Source of the DNA: CALFER01 sp964472395
GTDB taxonomy: Bacteria > CSSED10-310 > CALFER01
Assembly (NCBI GenBank): GCA_964472395.1
Contig: CAYYMM010000006.1
Location: 15,397-79,396, forward strand
DNA length: 64,000 nucleotides
Direction: 5' to 3'
The notes under the pieces were generated by a model. That model did not search any database. It was given only the letters and a program-made list of their open reading frames with translations, and was not told the DNA's origin. Below, piece by piece: positions 33,596 to 41,611 of this stretch (position 1 is the first letter of the stretch; each line of letters opens with the position of its first letter). Position numbers and translations under genes: made by a program.

Positions 33596-34525
33596 TCAGT
33601 CGACAATACCAAGAATCCGTCTGGTTTGCATCTCATCGCGTGCCAGTTGCTCGACGAGTTCGGTGGGAGAGGGGAAAGCAATGTCATCCCGGATCCGCGT
33701 AACAAAATCGATCTCGATCGGCTTATCGAGAAGATCTGGTGAGCAGTCTAGCAAGTGCGTCTCGATCATGAACTCCTGATCCTGAAAAGTCGGTGACGAA
33801 CCGACATAGGTCATGGACGGAAATGGAACATTCGCGATCCATGTGCGAGTCGCGTACACTCCGGTGCATGGAATGATCTGGTCGAGCGGCAAGATGTTCG
33901 CGGTAGCATACCCGAGAGAGTGCCCCCGCCCCCATCCCTTCCGGACAACTCCACTCAAACGGAAAAACCGGCCCAGCAAACGAGCCGCGTTGTCAACCTC
34001 ACCTTCTCGGATACAATCCCGAATCCGGCTACTCGAAATCGGCTCACCGCCATCGTAAACCGGATCTACCACAATCGTATCAACATTGTGATTCTGGAGA
34101 ATGTCCATCAGTGCGCGGGCATCACCGCGACGTCCCTTCCCGAATCGATGGTCCTTCCCAATGACTACGGATGCAGGACAGAGTGATTCTAGGATGATGC
34201 ATCGCACGAATTCCGCAGGTTCCTGTTCAGAAAACCTCTGATCGAATGGGATCATGAGAAGGATATCGATGCCGAGCGATTCCAGGATGTGTATCGTCTG
34301 ATCCGGAGAATTGATTGATTTGAGTTCTTTCTTGGGAGCCAATACCGACAGGGGGTGCGGATGGAATGTCACAACGATCGCCATTCCCTGTATTCGCCGT
34401 GCCACATCGACTGTCATTTCGATCAAGCGTCGATGCCCCAGATGGATGCCATCGAAATTTCCGATTGTGACCGCATTGCCTGATTGGAATCGCGGGAGAC
34501 TGTCTATCGTGTGAAATACTTCCAT
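33596..34525 (-). CDS. ribF: Bifunctional riboflavin kinase / FAD synthetase
   Basis: 309 residues from ATG 34525 behind GGAAGGG. The N-terminal nucleotidyltransferase half has GNFDGIHLGH (HxGH at 28-31) and ISSSRIR; the C-terminal flavokinase half has GYATANILP in place of the usual GxPTANI, then GVYATRTWIA and FQDQEFMIETHLLD. It makes FMN and FAD from riboflavin. It is the first gene of the minus-strand operon running to the PP2C gene, preceded by a TTGACA promoter. Confidence 0.96.
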   Translation of the reverse strand: MEVFHTIDSLPRFQSGNAVTIGNFDGIHLGHRRLIEMTVDVARRIQGMAIVVTFHPHPLSVLAPKKELKSINSPDQTIHILESLGIDILLMIPFDQRFSEQEPAEFVRCIILESLCPASVVIGKDHRFGKGRRGDARALMDILQNHNVDTIVVDPVYDGGEPISSSRIRDCIREGEVDNAARLLGRFFRLSGVVRKGWGRGHSLGYATANILPLDQIIPCTGVYATRTWIANVPFPSMTYVGSSPTFQDQEFMIETHLLDCSPDLLDKPIEIDFVTRIRDDIAFPSPTELVEQLARDEMQTRRILGIVD

Positions 34526-34558
34526 GACACCCTTCCAAGTCTCGCGAGAACGTGCGGT

Positions 34559-34587
34559 AGAGTAGCCATGGAAGCATGCCTTGTCAA
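34559..34587 (-). promoter_or_regulatory. Promoter candidate of the ribF operon
   Basis: On the minus strand, a perfect TTGACA (34587-34582), a 17-bp spacer and TACTCT (34564-34559). The ribF ATG lies 34 bp further. The -10 is weak. Confidence 0.45.
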
Positions 34588-34696
34588 TCTCGGCAACCTG
34601 ACGACACGGAGCGGTCAAGCTCCTGTAGTATCACTTATCAGGTGCCGACAAGGGTCGATCGCTGTATACTGAGTTCGCTTTCAGGGAGGACCCACG

Positions 34697-35131
34697 ATGA
34701 AACGACACGTTCGAGTATCACTCACGATCCTGATGGTCAGCGCAGCCTTAATCGGCATGACGACCAAGCCTAAAGATGAGATCACGATTCCAAAAGAGAA
34801 CTTCAAGGTATCAATCATTGACCAGGATGGCGTTCGTACGGACGGCACCAATGTGACGTTCAACGAGTACACATTTCTCAGTGTCAAGAAAGGCACAATG
34901 GATGTGTACATACCTTTTGAAAGACTTAAGGGATTTGAGGTCGTTTCGATTCGTGACGATCAGATCGAGATCGAGATTACTCTGACGGATTCGTCACAAT
35001 ATCGAGTAAATGGCAATCCGGGTGACAAAGTAACGGGTGAAGCGGGGTTCGGGCAGTTCCGAATCGAACTTCGACATATCCGGACATTTTTGATCGAGCA
35101 GATACTGCCCACCGCCACTGCCAATCGATAG
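34697..35131 (+). CDS. Small exported protein of unknown function
   Basis: 144 residues. The basic N-terminus MKRHVR and a hydrophobic stretch (VSLTILMVSAALIGM) give a signal peptide or anchor. The mature part is a predicted beta-rich domain (VDVYIPFERLKGFEVVSI, DQIEIEITLTDSSQYRVNG, FRIELRHIRTFLIEQI). ATG 34697 follows GGGAGG. TATACT at 34665-34670 may be its -10. It is divergent from ribF and convergent with the aminotransferase gene. I recognise no family. Confidence 0.65.
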   Translation: MKRHVRVSLTILMVSAALIGMTTKPKDEITIPKENFKVSIIDQDGVRTDGTNVTFNEYTFLSVKKGTMDVYIPFERLKGFEVVSIRDDQIEIEITLTDSSQYRVNGNPGDKVTGEAGFGQFRIELRHIRTFLIEQILPTATANR

Positions 35132-35151
35132 ATAACCAGTCTGAATCGCAA

Positions 35152-36246
35152 TCAACCGGCGATCGTCAGAACAGTATCGACCACATACTCCAATTCTGAG
35201 CGCGTCAACTCGGCGAAAATGGGCAAGGCGAGTGTTTCGCGGGATGCCCTCTCAGCTTCAGGGAAGTCCCCCAAGTGATACTCAAGCTCACTGAAGCATG
35301 GCTGCAAATGCAGTGGCAGCGGATAATAAATCGCCGTTCCGATACCGGCTTCCTGGAGTTTCGTCTTCAGTTCATCCCTGTTGGGGACGCGAATCACGTA
35401 CTGATTGTAGATATGGCCAGCTTCGGGACGACACGCCGGCGTAACAATGCGCGAATTTTTAAAAGCTTCGTTGTAGTAAGCCGCATTCCTTCGGCGACCT
35501 TCGTGCCAGCTCTCAAGGTATTTGAGTTTGACATCGAGAATCGCGGCCTGAATGGTGTCGAGACGGGAGTTGTATCCCACCTCATCATGAAAATATGTCT
35601 CACGTGCTCCATGTACACGTAATGCTGTGGAGCGTTCCGCCAACGAAGCATCGTCGGTGACGATCATTCCGGCATCACCAAATCCTCCGAGGTTCTTTGA
35701 TGGAAAGAAGCTGAAACATCCCATGATTCCGAGTTTTCCTGCGCGGACACCCTTCCACGTAGCTCCGATTGCCTGCGCGGCATCCTCCACGACCGGAACG
35801 CCACGGGATTCTATCTGAAGCGAATCCATATCCGCGCATTGACCGAACAGATGAACAGCAAGAATCGCTTTTGTGCGATCGGTAATGACTTCGGAGATCA
35901 ACTTTGGATCGATGTTATAGGTGAGGGGGTCGATGTCCACGAATACTGGGCGTGCGCCGATCCGCCAGATCGAGCTGGCTGTTGCGTAGAAGGAATAAGG
36001 GGTGGTGATGACCTCGTGCCCCCGGCGAATTCCCATCGCTTGCAATGCGATGACCAGGGCATCGGTCCCGGAGGCCACACCCACGGCATGCTTCACGTCG
36101 CAGTAATGAGCAATGCTGGTTTCGAATTCCTTGACCTGCGGACCCAATATGAACTTTGTTTCGGTCACGACGCGGTCCAGCGCTCGATCGATCTCGCTAC
36201 GCATCGGCGTAACCTGCCTTGTAATATCAAGCAACGGTACCTTCAT
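35152..36246 (-). CDS. DegT/DnrJ/EryC1/StrS family aminotransferase
   Basis: 364 residues. PLP-dependent sugar aminotransferase fold: VASGTDALVIAL, TTPYSFYATASS, VVEDAAQAIG (Asp155 contacts the PLP ring nitrogen) and the Schiff-base Lys184 in FPSKNLGGFGDAG. C-terminal NQYVIRVPNRDELKTKLQEAGI is also typical. It would aminate a nucleotide-linked keto-sugar for surface glycans. The exact sugar cannot be read from sequence, and no sugar-specific partner is adjacent. It stands alone, with a weak ribosome site. Confidence 0.9.
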   Translation of the reverse strand: MKVPLLDITRQVTPMRSEIDRALDRVVTETKFILGPQVKEFETSIAHYCDVKHAVGVASGTDALVIALQAMGIRRGHEVITTPYSFYATASSIWRIGARPVFVDIDPLTYNIDPKLISEVITDRTKAILAVHLFGQCADMDSLQIESRGVPVVEDAAQAIGATWKGVRAGKLGIMGCFSFFPSKNLGGFGDAGMIVTDDASLAERSTALRVHGARETYFHDEVGYNSRLDTIQAAILDVKLKYLESWHEGRRRNAAYYNEAFKNSRIVTPACRPEAGHIYNQYVIRVPNRDELKTKLQEAGIGTAIYYPLPLHLQPCFSELEYHLGDFPEAERASRETLALPIFAELTRSELEYVVDTVLTIAG

Positions 36247-36378
36247 GTTGAAGACTCACTTTCTGGGATCGGAACACGGAATCGATGCAAGACTTCCGGC
36301 CGCCTGTCGACCGGTTCAAGCCGGGACGAAGTATAACGCAGGCTTGCAAATATCGCTATTTTTTCGTTGAATTGCCGC

Positions 36379-36975
36379 ATGGAAGGCTCTACCCCCATTC
36401 TGCTCCATGTCTGTTGTGCTCCCTGTGCCACGACACCGATCGATCGTCTTCGCAAGGACTATGCAATCGTCGGCTTTTTTTTCAATCCCAACATCTATCC
36501 GGAATCCGAATGTCTGTTTCGCCAGCATGAAGCGTTAGATTACTTCCGTCGTCTCGGGTTGGACCATATTCCATGTGACCAACCTTTCGAAGACTGGCAT
36601 CGGGAGATTCTGCCTTGGTGTGATTCGCCGGAGGGGAGCACTCGATGTCGACACTGTTTCGAGTATCGACTGAATCGAACGGCAGCAGTCGCAGCATTTC
36701 ATGGGATTTCGCTGTTCACAACAACACTGACCGTCGGACCGAACAAACCAGCGTCCGTGATCTTTCCGGTTGGTTTCGAGGCCGCCTCACGACACGGAGT
36801 TACGTTTCTGGCCGAAGACTTCAAGAAGAAGGATGGGTATCGAACATCTGTCGAGAAGTCTCGGATAGAGGGTATGTACCGGCAGAATTACTGTGGCTGC
36901 GAATTTTCATATCTCGAAAGGCAACACCGGGAGCGCGTTAAACGACAAGACTACGATCCCAACAACATTGAGTGA
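36379..36975 (+). CDS. queH: Epoxyqueuosine reductase QueH
   Basis: 198 residues from ATG 36379; an in-frame TTG lies 12 bp earlier. Family signatures: LLHVCCAPC (C12, C13, C16), NPNIYPESE, TRCRHCFEYRLNRTA, FTTTLTVGPNKP, FLAEDFKKKDGY and YRQNYCGCEFS. QueH is the non-B12 enzyme for the last step of queuosine synthesis in tRNA, using an iron-sulphur cluster held by the conserved Cys residues. Its stop and the convergent pmbA stop are 1 bp apart. Confidence 0.92.
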   Translation: MEGSTPILLHVCCAPCATTPIDRLRKDYAIVGFFFNPNIYPESECLFRQHEALDYFRRLGLDHIPCDQPFEDWHREILPWCDSPEGSTRCRHCFEYRLNRTAAVAAFHGISLFTTTLTVGPNKPASVIFPVGFEAASRHGVTFLAEDFKKKDGYRTSVEKSRIEGMYRQNYCGCEFSYLERQHRERVKRQDYDPNNIE

Positions 36976-36976
36976 A

Positions 36977-38314
36977 TCAGGTAGCTGAAACGGGCATTTC
37001 GTCGAACGCGATCCACGGAACCTTGTACCGACCGAAAAGGGTATCCTCAACGAATGCTTCGGATGACATCCCCCTCAGATTGTTCTTGAAGACGTCGAAT
37101 ACGTTTCCGGCAACCATGACATCCTTCACACGACCGACGACTTCCCCGTTTTCAATCTTGTATCCGAGTGCGACATTCATCGAGAACTCGCCATTGAGAT
37201 TATTGCCTTGTCCAGCTCCCATGACATCATCCACGATGATCCCTTCCTTGATGCCTCGAATCAGTTCGTCTCGGGGTATCGATCCCGGGTCGATAACAAG
37301 GTTTGAAGGAAAAGGCGATGGGGGAGTGTCGATGCTGAAACCTGTGTAAAGCGATGATTTCTTGAAACCATTCCCGGTCGATTCCGCTCCAGCACGCGCT
37401 GCGGCACGTCGATCGTAGAAAAATCCCTTCAGGATTCCCCGGTCGATCAACGTGTTTTTCCGCGTGATGACTCCCTCGTCATCTGCCGGGCACGAAGCGG
37501 GAAGCATTGGATCTGTCGCATCATCACTCACGGTGATGGTCGAGTCGAGGACATGCTGACCAATCTGACCGGTGAGTTTCGACATTTTCCGAAACGCGTT
37601 ATCTCCATTCAAACCATAAAACAATGGTACATACAGACCTCTGAACGCGAGACTTGTGAACAGGACCGTCATTTTTTTCGTCCGAACGGGTGCGACCCTG
37701 CTGCACTGGGAAAAGCGCCAGACCGCGTCTCGAGCCATTTGGATCGGATCCCGACTGAGATGAGTGCCGCTGGCAGTATGCTCCAGTTCGGCGCGATCGG
37801 ATTCGAGGATGAGAAGCACATTGAGGAATGCCTGATACATGGTCTTTTCAAACTGAATATCACCCCCCAGAGTGTTCATGATCGTGATCCGGTTGGCCTC
37901 ACGCGTCACCTCCGCTTCAAGATTGACGTCCGGAAAGGAAGTCCTGACAATATCAATCATTTCTCTACCGGTCTGAATCAGATCTTCATACTTCAACTCG
38001 GCGACGCGTGAGTCGTAATATTGACCTCTTCCGAAATGCATGACTTGTCGTGAAAACTCGAAATCCGCTGAAGGACCGAATTTCGCAGAGTCAACGGCGC
38101 GATCGACGAGTTCATCCACTTCATCGGGATGCGTTGTCGATGAAAAACCGAATCGACCATCGACGATCAGGCGCAATGCGGTCGAAACCGATTCCTCTCC
38201 TTCGAGAGCAGTCAACTCACCTCCGGTAAAACAAGCCGGAGCGGCGTTTTTTTCGATCCGGTACACTTCCGCCATATCCGCATGTTTTTTTGCTCGTTCC
38301 AGAATCCGCTCCAT
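36977..38314 (-). CDS. pmbA: PmbA/TldE-like peptidase subunit
   Basis: About 445 residues from ATG 38314, one base after the tldD stop, with GGAGG eight bases upstream. It resembles TldE/PmbA: an N-terminal EEESVSTALRLIVDGRFGFSS-like block, SLAFRGLYVPLFYGLNGDNAFRKMSKL, DEGVITRKNTLIDRGILKGFFYD, and C-terminal GEFSMNVALGYKIENGEVVG. It lacks the HExxxH of its partner, as expected. TldD and TldE form a heterodimeric protease that degrades unfolded peptides and matures some modified peptides. The next gene downstream converges. Confidence 0.92.
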   Translation of the reverse strand: MERILERAKKHADMAEVYRIEKNAAPACFTGGELTALEGEESVSTALRLIVDGRFGFSSTTHPDEVDELVDRAVDSAKFGPSADFEFSRQVMHFGRGQYYDSRVAELKYEDLIQTGREMIDIVRTSFPDVNLEAEVTREANRITIMNTLGGDIQFEKTMYQAFLNVLLILESDRAELEHTASGTHLSRDPIQMARDAVWRFSQCSRVAPVRTKKMTVLFTSLAFRGLYVPLFYGLNGDNAFRKMSKLTGQIGQHVLDSTITVSDDATDPMLPASCPADDEGVITRKNTLIDRGILKGFFYDRRAAARAGAESTGNGFKKSSLYTGFSIDTPPSPFPSNLVIDPGSIPRDELIRGIKEGIIVDDVMGAGQGNNLNGEFSMNVALGYKIENGEVVGRVKDVMVAGNVFDVFKNNLRGMSSEAFVEDTLFGRYKVPWIAFDEMPVSAT

Positions 38315-38315
38315 C

Positions 38316-39695
38316 TTATCGACCTCCAATCAAGACATTCTGAATTCGGATGTGAGGACTTCCCATGGATACACTGAGAGGATACTGCATGCGTGCACCC
38401 ACGCTTTTTCCGCAGCCGCCGGAACGCGACCGGTGCAGATCGGAACCCACTTTATCAATGTCATGCAGCGTCTGAAACACGTTTCCGGAGAGTACCAGAT
38501 CACGAACCCAGCCTTTGAGTTTTCCGGACTGAATGACTTGTGCTTTTTCCGCGGAAAACGTAAACAGTCCTTTCGAGGTATTACCGCTGCCGCCCCCGAC
38601 GACATAAAGACCGTTTTCGACTCCTTCGAGCATTTCTTCGAATGAGTGAGGTCCTGGCGCGATAAATGTGTTGGACATTCTGCAGATAGGTGAAAACCGG
38701 AAACCAACCGTCCTTGCGTTGCCGGTGACCGGTTCATTCATGGCTGCCGCTGTTTCCCTGGAATGAAGTCGTCCAACCAATAAACCGTCTTTGATCAGAT
38801 GTGTCATCGAACAGGGTACCCCCTCATCGTCGTAACGGTACGAACCTCGCTCATCCGGTAGATCTCCTCCATCGATGACACTAAAGTGATCCTGAGCGAA
38901 TCGTGTACCGATCTGCATCTGTTTCAGCAGTTTGGGATTGTCGGAAACATTATCCGCTTCGGACAGATGCCCGAATGCCTCATGGATGAAAACACCCGAC
39001 AGGCGGGGATCCAGGATGACGGTGAATCGGCCTCCCACGGCAGGCTCCGCCCGCACCAGCTCCTCTGTTTCCCGACAAACCTTCTCGATGTCCGTCTCTG
39101 CATCACAGATATCCTTCCAACTGCGTCGGGTTCCGAAGCCGGAGTGCACGGATTGCATGACATTGCCTTCTCGCCCGATTGCACTCATGCCCCCGGCCGC
39201 CCACAATCCGTCGCTCTCAATATAGGTCCCTTCACTCGTAGCAATTATCACCTTTCGATTGTCCTCGCGGTATGACACGCTGGACGAGATGATCGAAGAA
39301 CCGCCGGAGAGGAGTTTTTTCGAAAATCCACCGAGAGTTTCTATTTTTTCATCGAGAGGCACGTTTCGCGGATCGTAGTGAGGATCGATATGAGCGTCGA
39401 TCCTGTCCCGGACGACGGGAACCGCAGCCAATTTGGAAGAACCATGTCCAGCGGCACGAGCACGTGTTTCCGCGGCTTCGAGATACTCCGGCAACCGATC
39501 CGGACGATTGAAGCTGACGAAACCCCATGATCCATTGATCATCGCCCGGATGTATCCGCCAAAGTCCCGAATCTCCTGTGCTTTTCTCAGATCCTTGCCG
39601 AGAAATGTGATTTCAGTGCGTCGGGTATCCTCAATACGGATTTCCACAAAATCCGCACTCGCTTTCCTCAACGTTTCCTGAATGACTGTTTCCAT
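38316..39695 (-). CDS. tldD: TldD metalloprotease subunit
   Basis: 459 residues. The zinc motif HEAFGH (238-243, HExxxH) sits within DPRLSGVFIHEAFGHLSEAD, and GNARTVGFRFSPICRMSNTFI and GGGSGNTSKGLFTFSAEKAQ are typical of TldD. ATG 39695 follows AAGGAG. It heads a two-gene operon with pmbA. No small peptide substrate gene is adjacent, so a general proteolytic role is more likely than dedicated maturation. Confidence 0.94.
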   Translation of the reverse strand: METVIQETLRKASADFVEIRIEDTRRTEITFLGKDLRKAQEIRDFGGYIRAMINGSWGFVSFNRPDRLPEYLEAAETRARAAGHGSSKLAAVPVVRDRIDAHIDPHYDPRNVPLDEKIETLGGFSKKLLSGGSSIISSSVSYREDNRKVIIATSEGTYIESDGLWAAGGMSAIGREGNVMQSVHSGFGTRRSWKDICDAETDIEKVCRETEELVRAEPAVGGRFTVILDPRLSGVFIHEAFGHLSEADNVSDNPKLLKQMQIGTRFAQDHFSVIDGGDLPDERGSYRYDDEGVPCSMTHLIKDGLLVGRLHSRETAAAMNEPVTGNARTVGFRFSPICRMSNTFIAPGPHSFEEMLEGVENGLYVVGGGSGNTSKGLFTFSAEKAQVIQSGKLKGWVRDLVLSGNVFQTLHDIDKVGSDLHRSRSGGCGKSVGARMQYPLSVSMGSPHIRIQNVLIGGR

Positions 39696-39748
39696 CCGCT
39701 CTCTTCTCCTTCCATCCGATTCATCGCGATACGGAACAAAACAAGCCC

Positions 39749-39777
39749 ATCAAATGTAAAATTGACGTGCTTGTCAA
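39749..39777 (-). promoter_or_regulatory. Promoter of tldD-pmbA
   Basis: On the minus strand, TTGACA (39777-39772), a 17-bp spacer and TTTGAT (39754-39749). The tldD ATG is 53 bp further on. The -35 forms part of a small GCTTG-T-CAAGC dyad at 39769-39779. Confidence 0.5.
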
Positions 39778-39882
39778 GCGAATCCACGGAAGCGGTCTGA
39801 TGCCCCGGCACAATATGCATGGACTGGACTTCAGTCGATTTCTCCGTACAATTAACATGCTAATATCGACAGGGAGGTAAGT

Positions 39883-40650
39883 ATGGCCTGTTATCGAGAA
39901 ATGGCAACAGTTTATGAATATGTGTTCCCTCTATCCGAAGAAAAGGTACGCTGCGCACTGAACTGTTTGCGTGTAACCCCGGCAAGCGTCCTTGATATCG
40001 GATGCGCGACCGGTCAACTTGCTATGGAACTGGCCGCGAAATCGCATCAGGTTACAGGAGTCGATCTCAATAAAGCTATGATCGCTCGGGCACGCCGAGA
40101 TGCTGCACGGGCACGCAATAATGCGCGTTTTTTTATAGCCGACATGCGGCATCTCGGGGAGATGTTCACTCCGGGATCCTTCGATCTCATTCTCTGCACC
40201 GGGAACACGCTTGTGCATCTGCAAAGTATGTCAGAGTTATCGATACTTTGCCGGATGTTGACGGATTTGCTGACACCGAAGGGGCACGTTCTGATCCAGA
40301 TCCTGAATTATGACCGAATCGCGTTGCAGCGCCCTGAGACCTTACCGACAATCGAAAACGATGCGATTCGTTTCCGACGGTTCTATTCCTACGAGTCCTT
40401 TCCCGATTTCGTTCTTTTCTCGACGGAACTCCTCATCAAGTCAGCCGGAACGACGCATCGCGATTCAGTGAGATTACTCCCCATCCGCCCGAATGACCTG
40501 CTCTCCGGGTTGAAGGATGCAGGTTTATCAGTCACACGGATCTTCTCGAGTTTTTCGAAAGCGCACTTCACACTGGTGAGTGATGCATGTGTTGTGCTCG
40601 GTTCACGATCCATCCAGGAATCGGAACTCAGCGGAACCGCCAAAATCTGA
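39883..40650 (+). CDS. SAM-dependent class I methyltransferase
   Basis: 255 residues. Motif I is VLDIGCATGQLAMEL (G40-x-A-x-G44), motif II has TGVDLNKAMIARAR, then FFIADMRHLGE, the post-motif FDLILCTGNTLVHL and LTPKGHVLIQILNY. These fit small-molecule methyltransferases; the substrate is unknown. ATG 39883 follows GGGAGG. Its 3' end overlaps the convergent gene by 23 bp. Confidence 0.85.
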   Translation: MACYREMATVYEYVFPLSEEKVRCALNCLRVTPASVLDIGCATGQLAMELAAKSHQVTGVDLNKAMIARARRDAARARNNARFFIADMRHLGEMFTPGSFDLILCTGNTLVHLQSMSELSILCRMLTDLLTPKGHVLIQILNYDRIALQRPETLPTIENDAIRFRRFYSYESFPDFVLFSTELLIKSAGTTHRDSVRLLPIRPNDLLSGLKDAGLSVTRIFSSFSKAHFTLVSDACVVLGSRSIQESELSGTAKI

Positions 40651-41389
40651 TCATATGATTCGTGGCTTCGCACTGTTCAAGATCCGTTGCGTTTCTGAAC
40701 GGATCCGGCAGATGAATGTAGTGAGCAAACTCAGCCGCCATCTGCACGACATTCAGATGAGGTTTTCCGAGGATTCTTCTGAACCTGGCGGCACTTGATC
40801 CGTCGAGATGCCTGGCAAGCAGTGCCGGAAGCTCCTCTGGCAACTCCGGTATTGTGGGAATCAGTTTACCATTGGACATGCGAGCGCGATATTCGAGTTC
40901 CACATGGGGATCGGAACTCCGGATCCGCGACCTCGAGAGCATTCTCTGATTGAGTTTCTCGAGGCCTGAGAGCCCCGACTGGGTGACGATACCCAGGTCT
41001 TCCAGTTTTTTATTTTCAAGTTTGCCAACCGCATCATCAAGATTGTGCATTTCCTCCAAGGGAGCTGCCCAGTGGAAATCTCCGATCAGATTCATTCCCC
41101 GCATGATCCTGAAACTCCACTCAACATCCGGCTCGATTGAAATCCCGAGTGTCAGGGAGTCTGTGATTGCTGCCAGGTCGGCGATGAGGTGACGAATCCC
41201 TGTAGACGGTGTTTCGAAAAATGTGATCCAATCGATGTCGGACTCTCCGAATATCGTTGTGATATACATCTTTGCTTCGTCCGAGGTCTGCTCAATTCTC
41301 TCCGTATATCCGCGGCGTCTGGCAATCTCGATCACCCACTCCTCAATTCGTTCATAATCGTTTGTCAGCACGTGAACATTTCTGAACAT
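40628..41389 (-). CDS. Hypothetical protein
   Basis: 253 residues from ATG 41389 behind GGAGGAGAG; the frame is open 16 codons further upstream. It is soluble, with no signal peptide and no membrane segment. Ending in HYIHLPDPFRNATDLEQCEATNHMIRFWRF, it is mixed alpha/beta and rich in charged residues. I recognise no family or catalytic motif. A perfect 16-bp palindrome at 41429-41444 lies 39 bp upstream and may be its operator. The 3' end overlaps the convergent methyltransferase gene by 23 bp. Confidence 0.6.
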   Translation of the reverse strand: MFRNVHVLTNDYERIEEWVIEIARRRGYTERIEQTSDEAKMYITTIFGESDIDWITFFETPSTGIRHLIADLAAITDSLTLGISIEPDVEWSFRIMRGMNLIGDFHWAAPLEEMHNLDDAVGKLENKKLEDLGIVTQSGLSGLEKLNQRMLSRSRIRSSDPHVELEYRARMSNGKLIPTIPELPEELPALLARHLDGSSAARFRRILGKPHLNVVQMAAEFAHYIHLPDPFRNATDLEQCEATNHMIRFWRFR

Positions 41390-41428
41390 GGCTCTCCTCC
41401 GATGCAATAGTCCGCTGGATAACGACCC

Positions 41429-41444
41429 GATTATCATGATAATC
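41429..41444. repeat. Perfect 16-bp palindrome, candidate operator
   Basis: GATTATCATGATAATC is fully self-complementary with no spacer. It lies in the 195-bp divergent gap between the hypothetical gene (starting 41389) and the GT-C gene, which is a typical site for a dimeric repressor. Confidence 0.4.
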
Positions 41445-41529
41445 TATTTATTTTCCGGCATTTCATCAAGATGCAATTCAGTATGAAAAGCGCTGTTTGA
41501 AACAGATTCATTATCAACCGGATTCAAGC

Positions 41530-41558
41530 TTTATTAATGACGACCTCATCTTTATAAT
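41530..41558 (+). promoter_or_regulatory. Promoter candidate of the GT-C gene
   Basis: A perfect -10 TATAAT at 41553-41558. The -35 region about 17 bp upstream (TTTATT) is poor. The transcript would start near 41565, ahead of both possible GT-C starts. Confidence 0.4.
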
Positions 41559-41611
41559 CTTTCTGTCCAGTCGAGCGATATCGGATGAAACGAAAGTCGC
41601 GAGGAATCCTG

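Noticed and set aside
33562..33705. 48-codon extension of rpiB
   Set aside because: It overlaps ribF and has no similarity to the family N-terminus.
39851..39866. Extended -10 (TGCTAATAT) before the methyltransferase
   Set aside because: The transcript start would fall on the ribosome site and there is no good -35.
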